A stretch of DNA of 23,698 nt, from assembly GCA_946222285.1 (NCBI GenBank), contig CAMIIP010000026.1, forward strand, positions 1 to 23,698, given 5' to 3'. The position numbers and the translations under genes were made by a program. This DNA is from an uncultured Rothia sp. (GTDB lineage Bacteria; Actinomycetota; Actinomycetes; Actinomycetales; Micrococcaceae). The notes beneath the pieces are model-generated. The model worked only from the letters and a program-made list of their open reading frames with translations, did no database searches and had not been told where the DNA came from. Positions 1 through 8,087 of the stretch are shown piece after piece (within the stretch, counting starts at the first letter, position 1; each line of letters opens with the position of its first letter).

Positions 1-63
1 GGCCGTTGTCTAGTTGGTGGGTGTGGGGTGTGTTCCTACTTTTGAATAAACCTCTTTATATTT

Positions 64-1594
64 TTGAGTGTAATTGCGGGGATTCTCCTTTGTTGTACAG
101 TCATCAGTTTCAATTTGTACAGCTTGCAGATTCCTCATAACGATTCTTGGGCACATTCAAAAATTGCCCAGAATTTAGCTCAAACCGGCAATATACAACT
201 TGTGAACTTTAATCGAGCTTCTCTGATTGGAATGATTTTTCCTGTTGCTCTTTTGGGCGGATCGGTTATTGTGGGAAATTTATTTTCTACATTCTGTGCG
301 TTGTTAATAACTTATTGGATTTATTTATTGTGTCGAGAAAATGGCGGCAGATACTGGTCATTTGCTGGCATTCTTCTTTTGCTGTTTTTTCCTGGATTCT
401 TGCTATTATCCACTTCTTTTATGTCAGATATTCCCATGTTGACAGGAATAATAGGGTGTCTCTATTTTGCCCAGAATTATACGCAAAATTTTAAGAAATC
501 CTCTCTCTTCTTATCTTTGGTTTTAGGTTTGTGGGGTGCCACTGTTCGCGAGCAAGCAATTGCAGCTTTAGCTGCAGTAGCTATAGCCTTATGGATTCAT
601 CGCACTCATCGCAAAATTGCTTATATGTACGGAGTAATTGGTGTTACTCTGTTTATCATTTTTGAATGGTGGAGAAGGTCTCGTACCATACGATGATCCA
701 CCCGAAGCTAGCTTTGATTTTGGTTATGGTATTCGTGCTGCCATTATGTTTGTAATCATTGTAGGGTTTGTTGCTTTTCCGTTGTTGCTACCCTCGTTTT
801 TGCAGAATAAATATTCACCTCAACAGCTTGTACTTATGCTGTTATTATCTGTTCCATCTTTGCTACTCGTAGTGAAAGCAAAATCTGGTGCTTTGATTGG
901 AAATTACATTGCAGTAAAAGGCGCATACTTCGGTCAAGTTTTAGGCGATCGGCCGGGAATACCAGATGGGATTTTAGGTGTAGTGGCGTGTATAGGAGCA
1001 TTAATGAGTGGCCCCTTCATCTATGTCTTAATGAGTCAATATAGAAAATCCAACAGGATTTTTGTAATTTTTATAGTTGTTTATTTTGCGGGCACGGTAG
1101 CGCAAAGTATCACTGGTCAAGGTGTCTTCGACCGCTATATGATTCCTGTCTTTGCCGTAGCTCTTCCACTATTAGTGGCTAATAACTCTCAGGTTCAAGA
1201 AGAGAAAAGGACATTGAAGATTCAGAAGCTAGGGGGAGCGGTTTGTACTGTAGCTCTTGCCGCTGTATCTTCTGCGATATTTTTGGAAGCTAGTGCTTCT
1301 CAAGGTGCTTTGTGGGCTACTGCCGAAAGAGTCTCTGTAGAAAAAAATATTGATGCGAAAAATATTGACGCAGGGTGGAACTGGGTTGGAATACATTCTG
1401 ATGATTACGTTGGTTCTCGAGAAGTCCCGGAAGGAACCTTGGGAGAATTTCAACATTTTACCGATTCACGACAGTGTATGGTTCTCGGCTTCGAAGGCGC
1501 AGGTTTAGAAGAAGTAGCCGGTAGCTATCGCCAATATGGATATTTTGGACGGGAGCGAGACATTGAGATGAAAACTGTTAATCCATGCAAATAA
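64..1594 (+). pseudogene. Frameshifted GT39-like integral membrane glycosyltransferase
   Basis: This is a polytopic membrane protein gene split over two reading frames. The first part (TTG at 64 to a stop at 696) has a loop with the residues HNDSWAHSKIAQ after the first hydrophobic segment, resembling the NDD-type catalytic loop of GT-C/GT39-like actinobacterial membrane transferases, then several membrane helices. The second part (open from 638 to the stop at 1592-1594) continues with DDPPEASFDFG, further helices and a soluble C-terminal tail. The two parts join naturally if one base is removed near 668-676, giving EWWEGLVPYDDPP. A second shift near the T run at 61-65 is possible, because the frame ending at about 63 encodes a membrane-like stretch (NKPLYIF) that would run smoothly into the downstream frame. 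The true start is therefore uncertain and could be at TTG 42 or outside the window. The restored protein would be about 510-530 residues. Base composition is AT-rich compared with glmU and prs. It could be a real pseudogene or contain sequencing errors; substrate unknown. Confidence 0.75.
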
Positions 1595-1600
1595 AGAGGC

Positions 1601-3433
1601 TTATTCAACGATTTCAGAAAGCTCTATCCACCGCATCTCAAGTTCTTCAACTTGAGAGTCAATGCCAGCTATTTCTTGAGTATATTTATTGAGTCCTTCA
1701 AAATCACTTTGATTATGGGCAGCCATTTTTTCGTGGACTGCCTCTTTAGCCTGAGATAGCTTTTCGAGTTTCCTATCAATCTGGTTGATTTCTTTTTGGG
1801 CAGCGCGAAGCTCCGCACCCGATACTTTAGGTTTAGAAGACGGTGCGTTGCCCCCCTGCTTGCCCAGCGGGGATGAATCAGAAACTGCTCCGGCAGAGAC
1901 GCCGCCGAGTCCCGCTGCTGAGAGCTGTAGATACTCTTCAACGCCTCCCGGTAGGTGGCGAAAGGCGCCATCGATGATGGCGTATTGCTGGTCGGTCACA
2001 CGCTCCATCAGGTATCGATCGTGTGAAACCACCAATAGCGTTCCCGGCCATGTATCCAGTAAATCCTCCATGGCCGCGAGCATGTCTGTATCGAGGTCAT
2101 TAGAGGGCTCGTCAAGAATCAGCACATTTGGTTCATCAAGCAGGATGAGAAGAAGCTGTAGGCGGCGTTTTTGCCCACCGGAAAGATCTCGAATCGGCGT
2201 AGAAAGCTGTGCGCTGGTGAAACCAAGACGTTCAAGAAGTTGCCCAGGAGTGAGCTCTTTACCCTCGGTGACATAGGAGGTCTTCTTGCGACCAATTACA
2301 TCTGAAACACGATCGTTCTCAACATCTGTGAGTTCATCTAGTTGCTGAGTAAGCGTGGCAATCTTGACGGTCTTGCCACGCTTTACGCGCCCGCTACTTG
2401 GCGTCGTTGTACCAGTTACCAATCCCAAAAGCGTTGATTTGCCTGCACCATTGACACCAAGAATGCCGGTTCGTTCACCGGGGGCGATGCGCCAGGTGAC
2501 CTTATTCAAGACATCACGCTTACCGCTGGGCTGAGTGGAATCGGGATACGAAACGTCTACATTTTCAATATCTACAACGTCTTTACCCAAACGGCTCACC
2601 GCCATCTGCGAGAGCTCAATGGTGTTACGAACAGGTGGCACATCGGCAATGAGTTCGTTAGCGGCTTCAATACGGAATTTAGGTTTGGACGTGCGCGCCG
2701 GAGCACCGCGCCGTAGCCAGGCAAGTTCTTTCCGCATGAGGTTTTGGCGCTTTGCCTCAACCGCTGCTGCCTGTCGGTCTCGTTCTACTCGTTGCAGAAT
2801 GTAAGCGGCGTAACCGCCTTCAAAGGGCTCGATAACGCCGTCGTGGACTTCCCAGGTATCGGTGCTGACTTCGTCCAAGAACCAGCGGTCGTGGGTTACT
2901 ACCAGTAGGCCGCCAGCGTTTTTAGACCAGCGATTTTTAATGTGTTGAGCAAGCCAAGTAATGGCTTCAACATCTAGATGGTTAGTGGGTTCATCGAGCA
3001 TCAGAACGTCCCAATCACCAGCGAGAAGCGCAGCCAAAGCCACGCGGCGTCGCTGACCGCCAGAAAGGGAGCCTACTGGAGTATCCCAATCAAGATCTGA
3101 CACTAGACCCTTGATGACATCACGAATCTTTGGGTACGATGCCCATTCATATTCGGGAGTGTCACCAACAATCGACTGACCAACGCTCAAAGAATCATCG
3201 AGTTGATCGGACTGATGCAAAAAACCAATGCGAGTGCCCGAACGATAGGTGACTTTTCCTGAATCGGGTTCTAAGCGCCCCGAGAGAAGCGAGAGCAAGG
3301 TGGATTTGCCGTCGCCGTTGCGACCCACAATACCTATACGGTCTCCTTCATTGACACCAACAGTGATGCCTTCGAAGATCGTGCGAGTAGGAAATTCAAG
3401 GTGCAGCGCTTCGCCGCCAAGTAAATGAGCCAC
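1601..3433 (-). CDS. ABC-F family ATP-binding protein (Uup-like)
   Basis: A soluble protein with two ABC ATPase domains and no membrane segment, typical of the ABC-F family, whose members act on ribosomes rather than in transport. Domain 1 has Walker A GRNGDGKST (Lys about 43), the signature LSGGQRRR and Walker B LMLDEPTNHLD. Domain 2 has GVNGAGKST, LSGGQKRR and LILDEPSNDLD. The linker between the domains is rich in Arg and Lys. The C-terminus ends in a coiled coil of about 75 residues like that of Uup. The start is uncertain: the frame is open back to a TTG at 3568, but the family usually begins close to the AHLLGGE residues, so the GTG at 3433 was chosen, giving 610 residues. Its stop lies only 6 bases from the stop of the convergent GT39-like gene. 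It is divergent from the phosphatase gene. The family is certain, the physiological role is not. Confidence 0.9.
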   Translation of the reverse strand: MAHLLGGEALHLEFPTRTIFEGITVGVNEGDRIGIVGRNGDGKSTLLSLLSGRLEPDSGKVTYRSGTRIGFLHQSDQLDDSLSVGQSIVGDTPEYEWASYPKIRDVIKGLVSDLDWDTPVGSLSGGQRRRVALAALLAGDWDVLMLDEPTNHLDVEAITWLAQHIKNRWSKNAGGLLVVTHDRWFLDEVSTDTWEVHDGVIEPFEGGYAAYILQRVERDRQAAAVEAKRQNLMRKELAWLRRGAPARTSKPKFRIEAANELIADVPPVRNTIELSQMAVSRLGKDVVDIENVDVSYPDSTQPSGKRDVLNKVTWRIAPGERTGILGVNGAGKSTLLGLVTGTTTPSSGRVKRGKTVKIATLTQQLDELTDVENDRVSDVIGRKKTSYVTEGKELTPGQLLERLGFTSAQLSTPIRDLSGGQKRRLQLLLILLDEPNVLILDEPSNDLDTDMLAAMEDLLDTWPGTLLVVSHDRYLMERVTDQQYAIIDGAFRHLPGGVEEYLQLSAAGLGGVSAGAVSDSSPLGKQGGNAPSSKPKVSGAELRAAQKEINQIDRKLEKLSQAKEAVHEKMAAHNQSDFEGLNKYTQEIAGIDSQVEELEMRWIELSEIVE

Positions 3434-3583
3434 GGTTGATAACTCTATCGCGTTTACGTTTTCTTCCCCAGTAAGGGGAAATGACGTTATGGAGAGCCAC
3501 GGGGGAGCGGAATAGCTGTGGTATAGACTTTTGAATAAGAAATAAGTGAAAGAACTTTCTATATACAAAATAAGAAGGGCAGT

Positions 3584-4174
3584 ATGGGTCGCTTCAATGT
3601 GGCTTCTTTGCTGGGTGCTCGACCAAAAGAGCTGCGGGCCGAAGAAGCTTCAAAAATCACCACAAAGAAGATACTTTTTGTCTGTACCGGCAATATTGCT
3701 CGTAGCGCTTCAGCCCAGTATCTGGCGCAGTCGATGGCGGGGGAACACACTGACTGGATCTTTGAAAGCGCAGGAGTTGGCGCAGTCGTCGGCTCGGGTG
3801 TGGCTAAACACATAGATACTGAACTCAGCTCTCGTGGAATTTCTTTTGAAGGACATCGCGCACGACAGATCACTTTGCCGATGATTGAAGAAGCCACACT
3901 CGTTCTCGTCATGGACAAAGAACACCTGAATTGGATAGTGCGGGAATGGCCTCAATACCGTTACAAGGTTCATTTACTGCGGCAGATGGCGCGTTTGCGG
4001 GATGAAGCCGAACGGCGCACCGAGCCTATTTCTTTCATGTATCAGCAAGATCAGGGACCTCGATCCGGGGATAATATTGCTGACCCCTATCGAAGAGGAC
4101 CAGAGCGTGCCAAGAAGGCAGTAGCGGAAGTTGAAGAAGCTTTGCAGGTCATCGTTCCTTGGCTGGGTTCCTAG
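3584..4174 (+). CDS. Low-molecular-weight protein tyrosine phosphatase
   Basis: A cytoplasmic phosphotyrosine phosphatase of 196 residues. The P-loop is CTGNIARS with nucleophile Cys34 and Arg40 (C-X5-R-S), preceded by the strand KKILFV. The general acid is in the DPYRRGPE motif (Asp167). It has an N-terminal extension of about 27 residues before the core and a C-terminal helix. The ATG at 3584 follows a good ribosome site, AGAAGGG. In bacterial capsule loci, enzymes of this type (Wzb, CpsB-like) reverse tyrosine phosphorylation of polysaccharide co-polymerase kinases or glycan enzymes. No BY-kinase is present in this window, so the link to the downstream glycan locus is inference from position. 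Arsenate reductase is less likely because no additional resolving Cys motif of that family is evident. Confidence 0.88.
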   Translation: MGRFNVASLLGARPKELRAEEASKITTKKILFVCTGNIARSASAQYLAQSMAGEHTDWIFESAGVGAVVGSGVAKHIDTELSSRGISFEGHRARQITLPMIEEATLVLVMDKEHLNWIVREWPQYRYKVHLLRQMARLRDEAERRTEPISFMYQQDQGPRSGDNIADPYRRGPERAKKAVAEVEEALQVIVPWLGS

Positions 4175-4244
4175 AAATATTCTCAAGATAGGCGTTAATT
4201 TTTACAGTGCTTGGTAGATTTTGGTATTGTGTATTTTTGTTGAG

Positions 4245-4272
4245 TTGAACGTGTGTCTTCTGCAGGCATAAG
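4245..4272 (+). promoter_or_regulatory. Candidate sigma-70-type promoter of tRNA-Gln
   Basis: TTGAAC (4245-4250) and CATAAG (4267-4272) are separated by 16 bases, and the -10 box lies about 11 bases before the mature tRNA 5' end, a distance expected for a short tRNA leader. The boxes match the consensus only in part, so this is a suggestion from spacing and sequence. Confidence 0.4.
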
Positions 4273-4283
4273 TTTCTCAATAT

Positions 4284-4355
4284 TCCGCCATGGTGTAATA
4301 GGCAACACAGCGGCCTTTGGAGCCGTTATTCTAGGTTCGAGTCCTAGTGGCGGAG
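4284..4355 (+). tRNA. tRNA-Gln (anticodon TTG)
   Basis: A full cloverleaf of 72 bases can be drawn. The acceptor stem TCCGCCA (4284-4290) pairs fully with TGGCGGA, with discriminator G4355. The anticodon loop is CTTTGGA with anticodon TTG, reading CAA glutamine codons, on a five-pair stem that has one G-U pair. The T loop is GGTTCGAGTCC. The 3' CCA is not encoded. It sits directly upstream of glmU, and tRNA 3' ends are common integration sites, but no attachment repeat or integrase is seen here. Confidence 0.96.
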
Positions 4356-4358
4356 CTT

Positions 4359-4382
4359 GTCTACTAAAAATAAACAGTAGAC
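4359..4382 (+). terminator. Hairpin between tRNA-Gln and glmU
   Basis: GTCTACT (4359-4365) pairs perfectly with AGTAGAC (4376-4382) around a ten-base A-rich loop. It begins three bases after the discriminator base of the tRNA. It may end or slow transcription of the tRNA, or mark its 3' end for processing. The following bases are only moderately T-rich, so a strong intrinsic terminator is doubtful. The glmU ribosome site lies just beyond it. Confidence 0.4.
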
Positions 4383-4410
4383 TGCTTCCTACCTTAGGAG
4401 TTCAACACCT

Positions 4411-5886
4411 GTGACTACTACAGATCAGAATGCCCCCTCGGCAGTTATCGTTCTAGCCGCAGGCGCTGGAACTCGTATGAAATCAGACACCCCCAAAGTT
4501 ATGCACGGCATTGGGGGTCGTTCTATGCTTGAGCACGCTATCGTAGCAGCTCGCGAACTCAGCCCTCAGCGTCTTGCCGCAGTGGTCAGGTTCCAGCGCG
4601 ATCGCGTAGCAGATCATATTAAGAATTTCGATGCAGAAGTCACTATCGTGGATCAGGACGACGTACCGGGAACGGGGCGCGCTGTTGAAGTTGGCTTGCT
4701 GGGACTTGATGAAACTTTTGTTGTGGAGGGAACCGTCGTCGTCACCTACGGCGATGTTCCGCTCCTTCGTGCTTCAACTTTGCGTGAACTTATTGCTGAG
4801 CACGAAGAGAATCGCAACGCCGTAACTGTTTTGACTACTCACATTGATAATCCGGGTTCTTATGGTCGAATTGTGCGCTCGGCTTCTGGTGAGGTAACGG
4901 CAATTGTTGAAGCCAAAGATGCTTCGGAAGAACAGCTTAAAATTACCGAAATTAATTCGGGAATCTATGCTTTTGACGCGGGTGTGCTTCGTGAATCACT
5001 GACCAAAGTCACTACCGATAACGCGCAGGGAGAAAAATACATCACCGATGTTCTCTCCATCGCTCGTGAAGCGGGGCACCGTACTTCAGCGCTGGCGATT
5101 GACGATCGCTGGGAAGTCGAAGGTGCAAATGATCGTGTGCAACTTGCTCAACTGGGGCGTAAGCTCAATGACCGTCTGGTCGAAATGCATATGCGCAACG
5201 GGGTAACCATTGTTGATCCTCAGACCACCTGGATCGATTCAACCGTTACCATCGAAAACGATGTCACTATTCTTCCTGGAACTCAGCTTCAGGGAACAAC
5301 TTCGATAGGAACCGGCTCGATTATTGGCCCAGATTCCACGCTGAAGAATGTTGAAGTCGGACAGAACGTTACGATCGTTCGAACTCACGGATCTGATGCA
5401 CTGATAGAGAGCGGCGCTACCGTTGGTCCCTTCGCTTACCTGCGTCCGGGAACCGTTCTGCGAGAATCAGGGAAAATCGGTACATTCGTGGAAACGAAGA
5501 ATACTGAAATTGGAAAGGGCTCAAAAATACCTCATCTTTCCTACGCAGGAGACGTCACTATCGGTGAAAATTCCAACATTGGTGCCGCTTCAGTCTTCGT
5601 GAATTATGACGGCGTGAACAAGCATCGTTCTACCGTTGGAAACAATGTACGGATGGGGTCAGACAACATGTATGTGGCTCCCGTCAATATCGGCGACGGT
5701 GCCTACTCAGGTGCGGGTACAGTGATTCGTAAGGACGTGCCTGCAGGTGCTCTGGCCATCAACGTAGCTCCCCAACGCAATCTTGAGGGTTGGGTATTAG
5801 AGAATCGAGCGGGTACCAAAGCTGCAGTTGCTGCATCTGCGGCAGGCGCTCAGGCGAAAAACTCATCCGAGGAAAGCGAAAAGTAA
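4411..5886 (+). CDS. glmU: Bifunctional GlmU: GlcN-1-P acetyltransferase / GlcNAc-1-P uridyltransferase
   Basis: It makes UDP-GlcNAc from glucosamine-1-phosphate, acetyl-CoA and UTP in the cytoplasm, supplying peptidoglycan and surface glycans. The N-terminal uridyltransferase domain (about residues 10-240) has LAAGAGTRMKS (residues 15-25) with PKVMH just after, the YGDVPLL metal-binding motif and EINSGIYAFD. The C-terminal left-handed beta helix (about 260-460) shows hexapeptide repeats and the acetyltransferase residues RPGT, KNTEIG and PHLSYAGD with catalytic His375. At 491 residues it is slightly longer than the usual 455-495, with an Ala/Ser/Glu-rich tail. The GTG start at 4411 follows the ribosome site TAGGAG. 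The prs start lies three bases after its stop, so the two are presumably co-transcribed. Confidence 0.98.
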   Translation: MTTTDQNAPSAVIVLAAGAGTRMKSDTPKVMHGIGGRSMLEHAIVAARELSPQRLAAVVRFQRDRVADHIKNFDAEVTIVDQDDVPGTGRAVEVGLLGLDETFVVEGTVVVTYGDVPLLRASTLRELIAEHEENRNAVTVLTTHIDNPGSYGRIVRSASGEVTAIVEAKDASEEQLKITEINSGIYAFDAGVLRESLTKVTTDNAQGEKYITDVLSIAREAGHRTSALAIDDRWEVEGANDRVQLAQLGRKLNDRLVEMHMRNGVTIVDPQTTWIDSTVTIENDVTILPGTQLQGTTSIGTGSIIGPDSTLKNVEVGQNVTIVRTHGSDALIESGATVGPFAYLRPGTVLRESGKIGTFVETKNTEIGKGSKIPHLSYAGDVTIGENSNIGAASVFVNYDGVNKHRSTVGNNVRMGSDNMYVAPVNIGDGAYSGAGTVIRKDVPAGALAINVAPQRNLEGWVLENRAGTKAAVAASAAGAQAKNSSEESEK

Positions 5887-5889
5887 ATC

Positions 5890-6876
5890 ATGACGGAGAT
5901 TACTAATTCCGGCGAAAAGAAAATGATCCTCGTTTCCGGACGAGCTCATCCCGAACTTGCCGAAGAGATTGCCCAAGAATTAGGCTGCGATGTTTTGCCA
6001 ACATCTGCCTATGATTTTGCTAACGGCGAGACCTACGTTCGATTTGAAGAATCGGTACGCGGTAAAGATGCTTTCGTTGTGCAATCCCATCCTGCTCCCA
6101 TCAACGAATGGGTGATGGAACAGCTGATTATGATTGATTCGCTCAAGCGTGCTTCAGCGCGATCCATTACCGTTGTGTCACCCTTCTACCCTTACGCACG
6201 TCAGGATAAGAAGCACAAGGGGCGTGAGCCTATCTCTGCTCGTCTCATCTCTGATCTTTATAAGACTGCAGGTGCTGATCGTCTCATGAGCGTTGATTTG
6301 CACACTGCCCAGATTCAGGGCTTCTTTGATGGTCCTGTTGACCACCTGATGGCTATTCCGCTTTTGGCAGAGCACGTACGCAACGTGGTTGAAGATGTTG
6401 CCAACGTAACCGTTGTTTCCCCTGATACCGGTCGCGTTCGTGTAGCAGAGCAATGGGCAGAGCTCTTAGGCGGATCACCGCTAGCTTTTGTTCATAAAAC
6501 CCGTGATATTAATGTTCCCAATAAAGCGGTTTCCAAGGCTGTTGTAGGCGATATCAAAGGTCGTACTGCCGTATTGATCGACGACATGATTGATACCGGA
6601 GGAACTATCTCTGGAGCAGTACAGGTTCTCAAAGATAATGGGGCTAAAGACGTTATTATCGCAGCTACTCATCCTGTCTTCTCTGATCCTGCGGTAGAGC
6701 GTCTGGCAAATTCTGGTGCTCGAGAAGTTGTTGTAACCAATACTCTTCCCGTATCTGCAGAAAAACGTTTTGAAAATCTCACCGTTCTTTCGATTGCTCC
6801 GCTGATTGCTTTGGCTATCAAGGAAGTCTTTGAAGACGGATCGGTAACCAGCTTGTTCAACGGCCGGTCAAACTAA
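5890..6876 (+). CDS. prs: Ribose-phosphate pyrophosphokinase (PRPP synthetase)
   Basis: It forms 5-phosphoribosyl-1-diphosphate from ribose-5-phosphate and ATP for nucleotide, His and Trp synthesis; in actinobacteria PRPP also feeds decaprenyl-phosphoribose and arabinose donors. The protein has 328 residues, slightly longer than the usual 310-320 because of an N-terminal extension before MILVSGRAHPELAEEIA. Visible motifs are the flexible loop YPYARQDKKHKGREPISA, the metal-binding region SVDLHTAQIQGFFD, and the PRPP-binding site VLIDDMIDTGGT (from about residue 228, Asp231 and Asp232). It begins three bases after the glmU stop. An internal ATG (MILVSG, residue 12) is an alternative start. Confidence 0.97.
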   Translation: MTEITNSGEKKMILVSGRAHPELAEEIAQELGCDVLPTSAYDFANGETYVRFEESVRGKDAFVVQSHPAPINEWVMEQLIMIDSLKRASARSITVVSPFYPYARQDKKHKGREPISARLISDLYKTAGADRLMSVDLHTAQIQGFFDGPVDHLMAIPLLAEHVRNVVEDVANVTVVSPDTGRVRVAEQWAELLGGSPLAFVHKTRDINVPNKAVSKAVVGDIKGRTAVLIDDMIDTGGTISGAVQVLKDNGAKDVIIAATHPVFSDPAVERLANSGAREVVVTNTLPVSAEKRFENLTVLSIAPLIALAIKEVFEDGSVTSLFNGRSN

Positions 6877-6899
6877 AAAGCCTTCTCATCAATAAAAGA

Positions 6900-6934
6900 T
6901 ACTACCCGTGCGGTTCTTGGCTGTGCGGGTAGTA
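6900..6934 (+). terminator. Terminator-like hairpin after prs
   Basis: TACTACCCG (6900-6908) pairs with CGGGTAGTA (6926-6934), nine perfect pairs around a 17-base loop, 24 bases after the prs stop. The downstream sequence has only a short broken T run. It probably marks the end of the glmU-prs transcript and separates it from the glycan genes. Confidence 0.6.
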
Positions 6935-6968
6935 GCTGTTTAAGTCATACCTATGGAAGGATCCCCCT

Positions 6969-7892
6969 ATGGCTTCCACATCAATTATTATTCCCAGCCA
7001 TAATGCTGAGCGCACTCTAGGACTCCAACTAGAATCAATATACCTTCAAGAAGAAGCGCAGCCCTTTGAAGTCATTATTGTTTGCAATAATTGTTCTGAT
7101 GACACGCGAAGTGTGGCTGTCAGCTGGTCTGATCGTTTGGATATCAAAATCATTGAGGCTGATGATTTTGTAGGGGCTTCTTATGCCCGCAATGTAGGCG
7201 TTCGCATGTCTCAAGGAGAAAAACTTCTTTTTTGCGACGCGGATGATGTTCTTTCACCACATTTTGTAGCCAATGGACAGCGTGCTTTGAATGAAGTAGA
7301 GATTTTTTGCGGTGGCTTTCAAGCAGTTGCGAACTCCGAATTTGTTTCTGTAGCCCAGGCACTTAGCCATATCAAAGAATGGGAATATGAGACTCCTTCG
7401 ATAGAAAATATCGATTTTTCCTGGCCAGTACTTGCCGGAGGCAGCTTTGGCATAACCCGTCGGCTCATGGTTCAGCTAGGAGGCTTTGATCCTGCTTTCG
7501 AGCCTGGAGCAGAAGATAATGAGTTTGGTTTTCGCGCGCTTCAGGCCGGTTACCCCGCAGGATTTCTTGGTGCTGCAAGCATTGCCTACAGAATGCCTCA
7601 GAGACAAAGACGCGCGGCAAAGCTTATAACCACGCGTGCTAAAAGTACCGCTTTACTCATCAACGAGAAGCAGCGGTGGGATAATAACCCCGTAACTTTA
7701 GGAAAGAATCCACTGCTAATGCTGATACGTACCGTATTAGCAGGAGCAAGTAACTTAGCGATGAAACATGAGATCAAAGAAGGCTGGGACGAGCGTTTTT
7801 ATACCCACACGGGAATTTGTTGGGGATGGATAGAATATAGGGTTCTTAGACAAAGAGTAGCGAGTAAACGGGGTACTGGTCTCTTCGACTGA
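6969..7892 (+). CDS. GT2 family glycosyltransferase
   Basis: A GT-A-fold transferase of 307 residues. The N-terminus, TSIIIPSHNAERTL, is the nucleotide-binding first strand of family 2. The metal-binding motif is CDADD (Asp90-Asp93). Later come GGSFGITRRLM, the acceptor-side segment GGFDPAF, and the ED motif GAEDNEFGFRALQAGY. No membrane helix is evident, so it probably works at the inner face of the membrane. The ATG at 6969 follows GGAAGGA. It lies after the prs hairpin and 195 bases before the ABC exporter, so it may have its own promoter. Donor and acceptor cannot be read from the sequence. A 7+7 base AT-rich inverted repeat covers its stop codon (7889-7904). Confidence 0.88.
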   Translation: MASTSIIIPSHNAERTLGLQLESIYLQEEAQPFEVIIVCNNCSDDTRSVAVSWSDRLDIKIIEADDFVGASYARNVGVRMSQGEKLLFCDADDVLSPHFVANGQRALNEVEIFCGGFQAVANSEFVSVAQALSHIKEWEYETPSIENIDFSWPVLAGGSFGITRRLMVQLGGFDPAFEPGAEDNEFGFRALQAGYPAGFLGAASIAYRMPQRQRRAAKLITTRAKSTALLINEKQRWDNNPVTLGKNPLLMLIRTVLAGASNLAMKHEIKEGWDERFYTHTGICWGWIEYRVLRQRVASKRGTGLFD

Positions 7893-8087
7893 ATTAAAAT
7901 TCAGTTGAAACAAATCAGACAGAATAATGCCGTAAGATAGTTTTTATAATGTGTTCCGTGGTATTTTCCTGGATAGTGCCTGATATATTCTTAAAGTAAA
8001 TATACCTGCATGCTAGGGTAGTAAATAAATATAGTTAATATTTTATTATATTTTTAAATTAAATGTTTTGCCAGAAAATGGGGAAAA

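Noticed and set aside
1785..2276. Open frame of about 160 codons on the plus strand inside the ABC-F gene
   Set aside because: Ser/Arg-rich antisense shadow of the second ATPase domain, without domain or ribosome site support.
3538..3575. TATACA-like box before the phosphatase gene as a promoter
   Set aside because: No -35 box at acceptable spacing; TTGAAT is too far upstream.
4284..4410. tRNA-Gln as an integration site for a genomic island
   Set aside because: No integrase, no repeat of the tRNA 3' end seen downstream, and glmU-prs follow directly as housekeeping genes.
7889..7904. Inverted repeat CTGAATTAAAATTCAG over the stop codon of the GT2 gene
   Set aside because: The stem is almost all A-T pairs with a two-base loop and no T run, so a terminator role is not supported; the following 183 bases are AT-rich with no gene.
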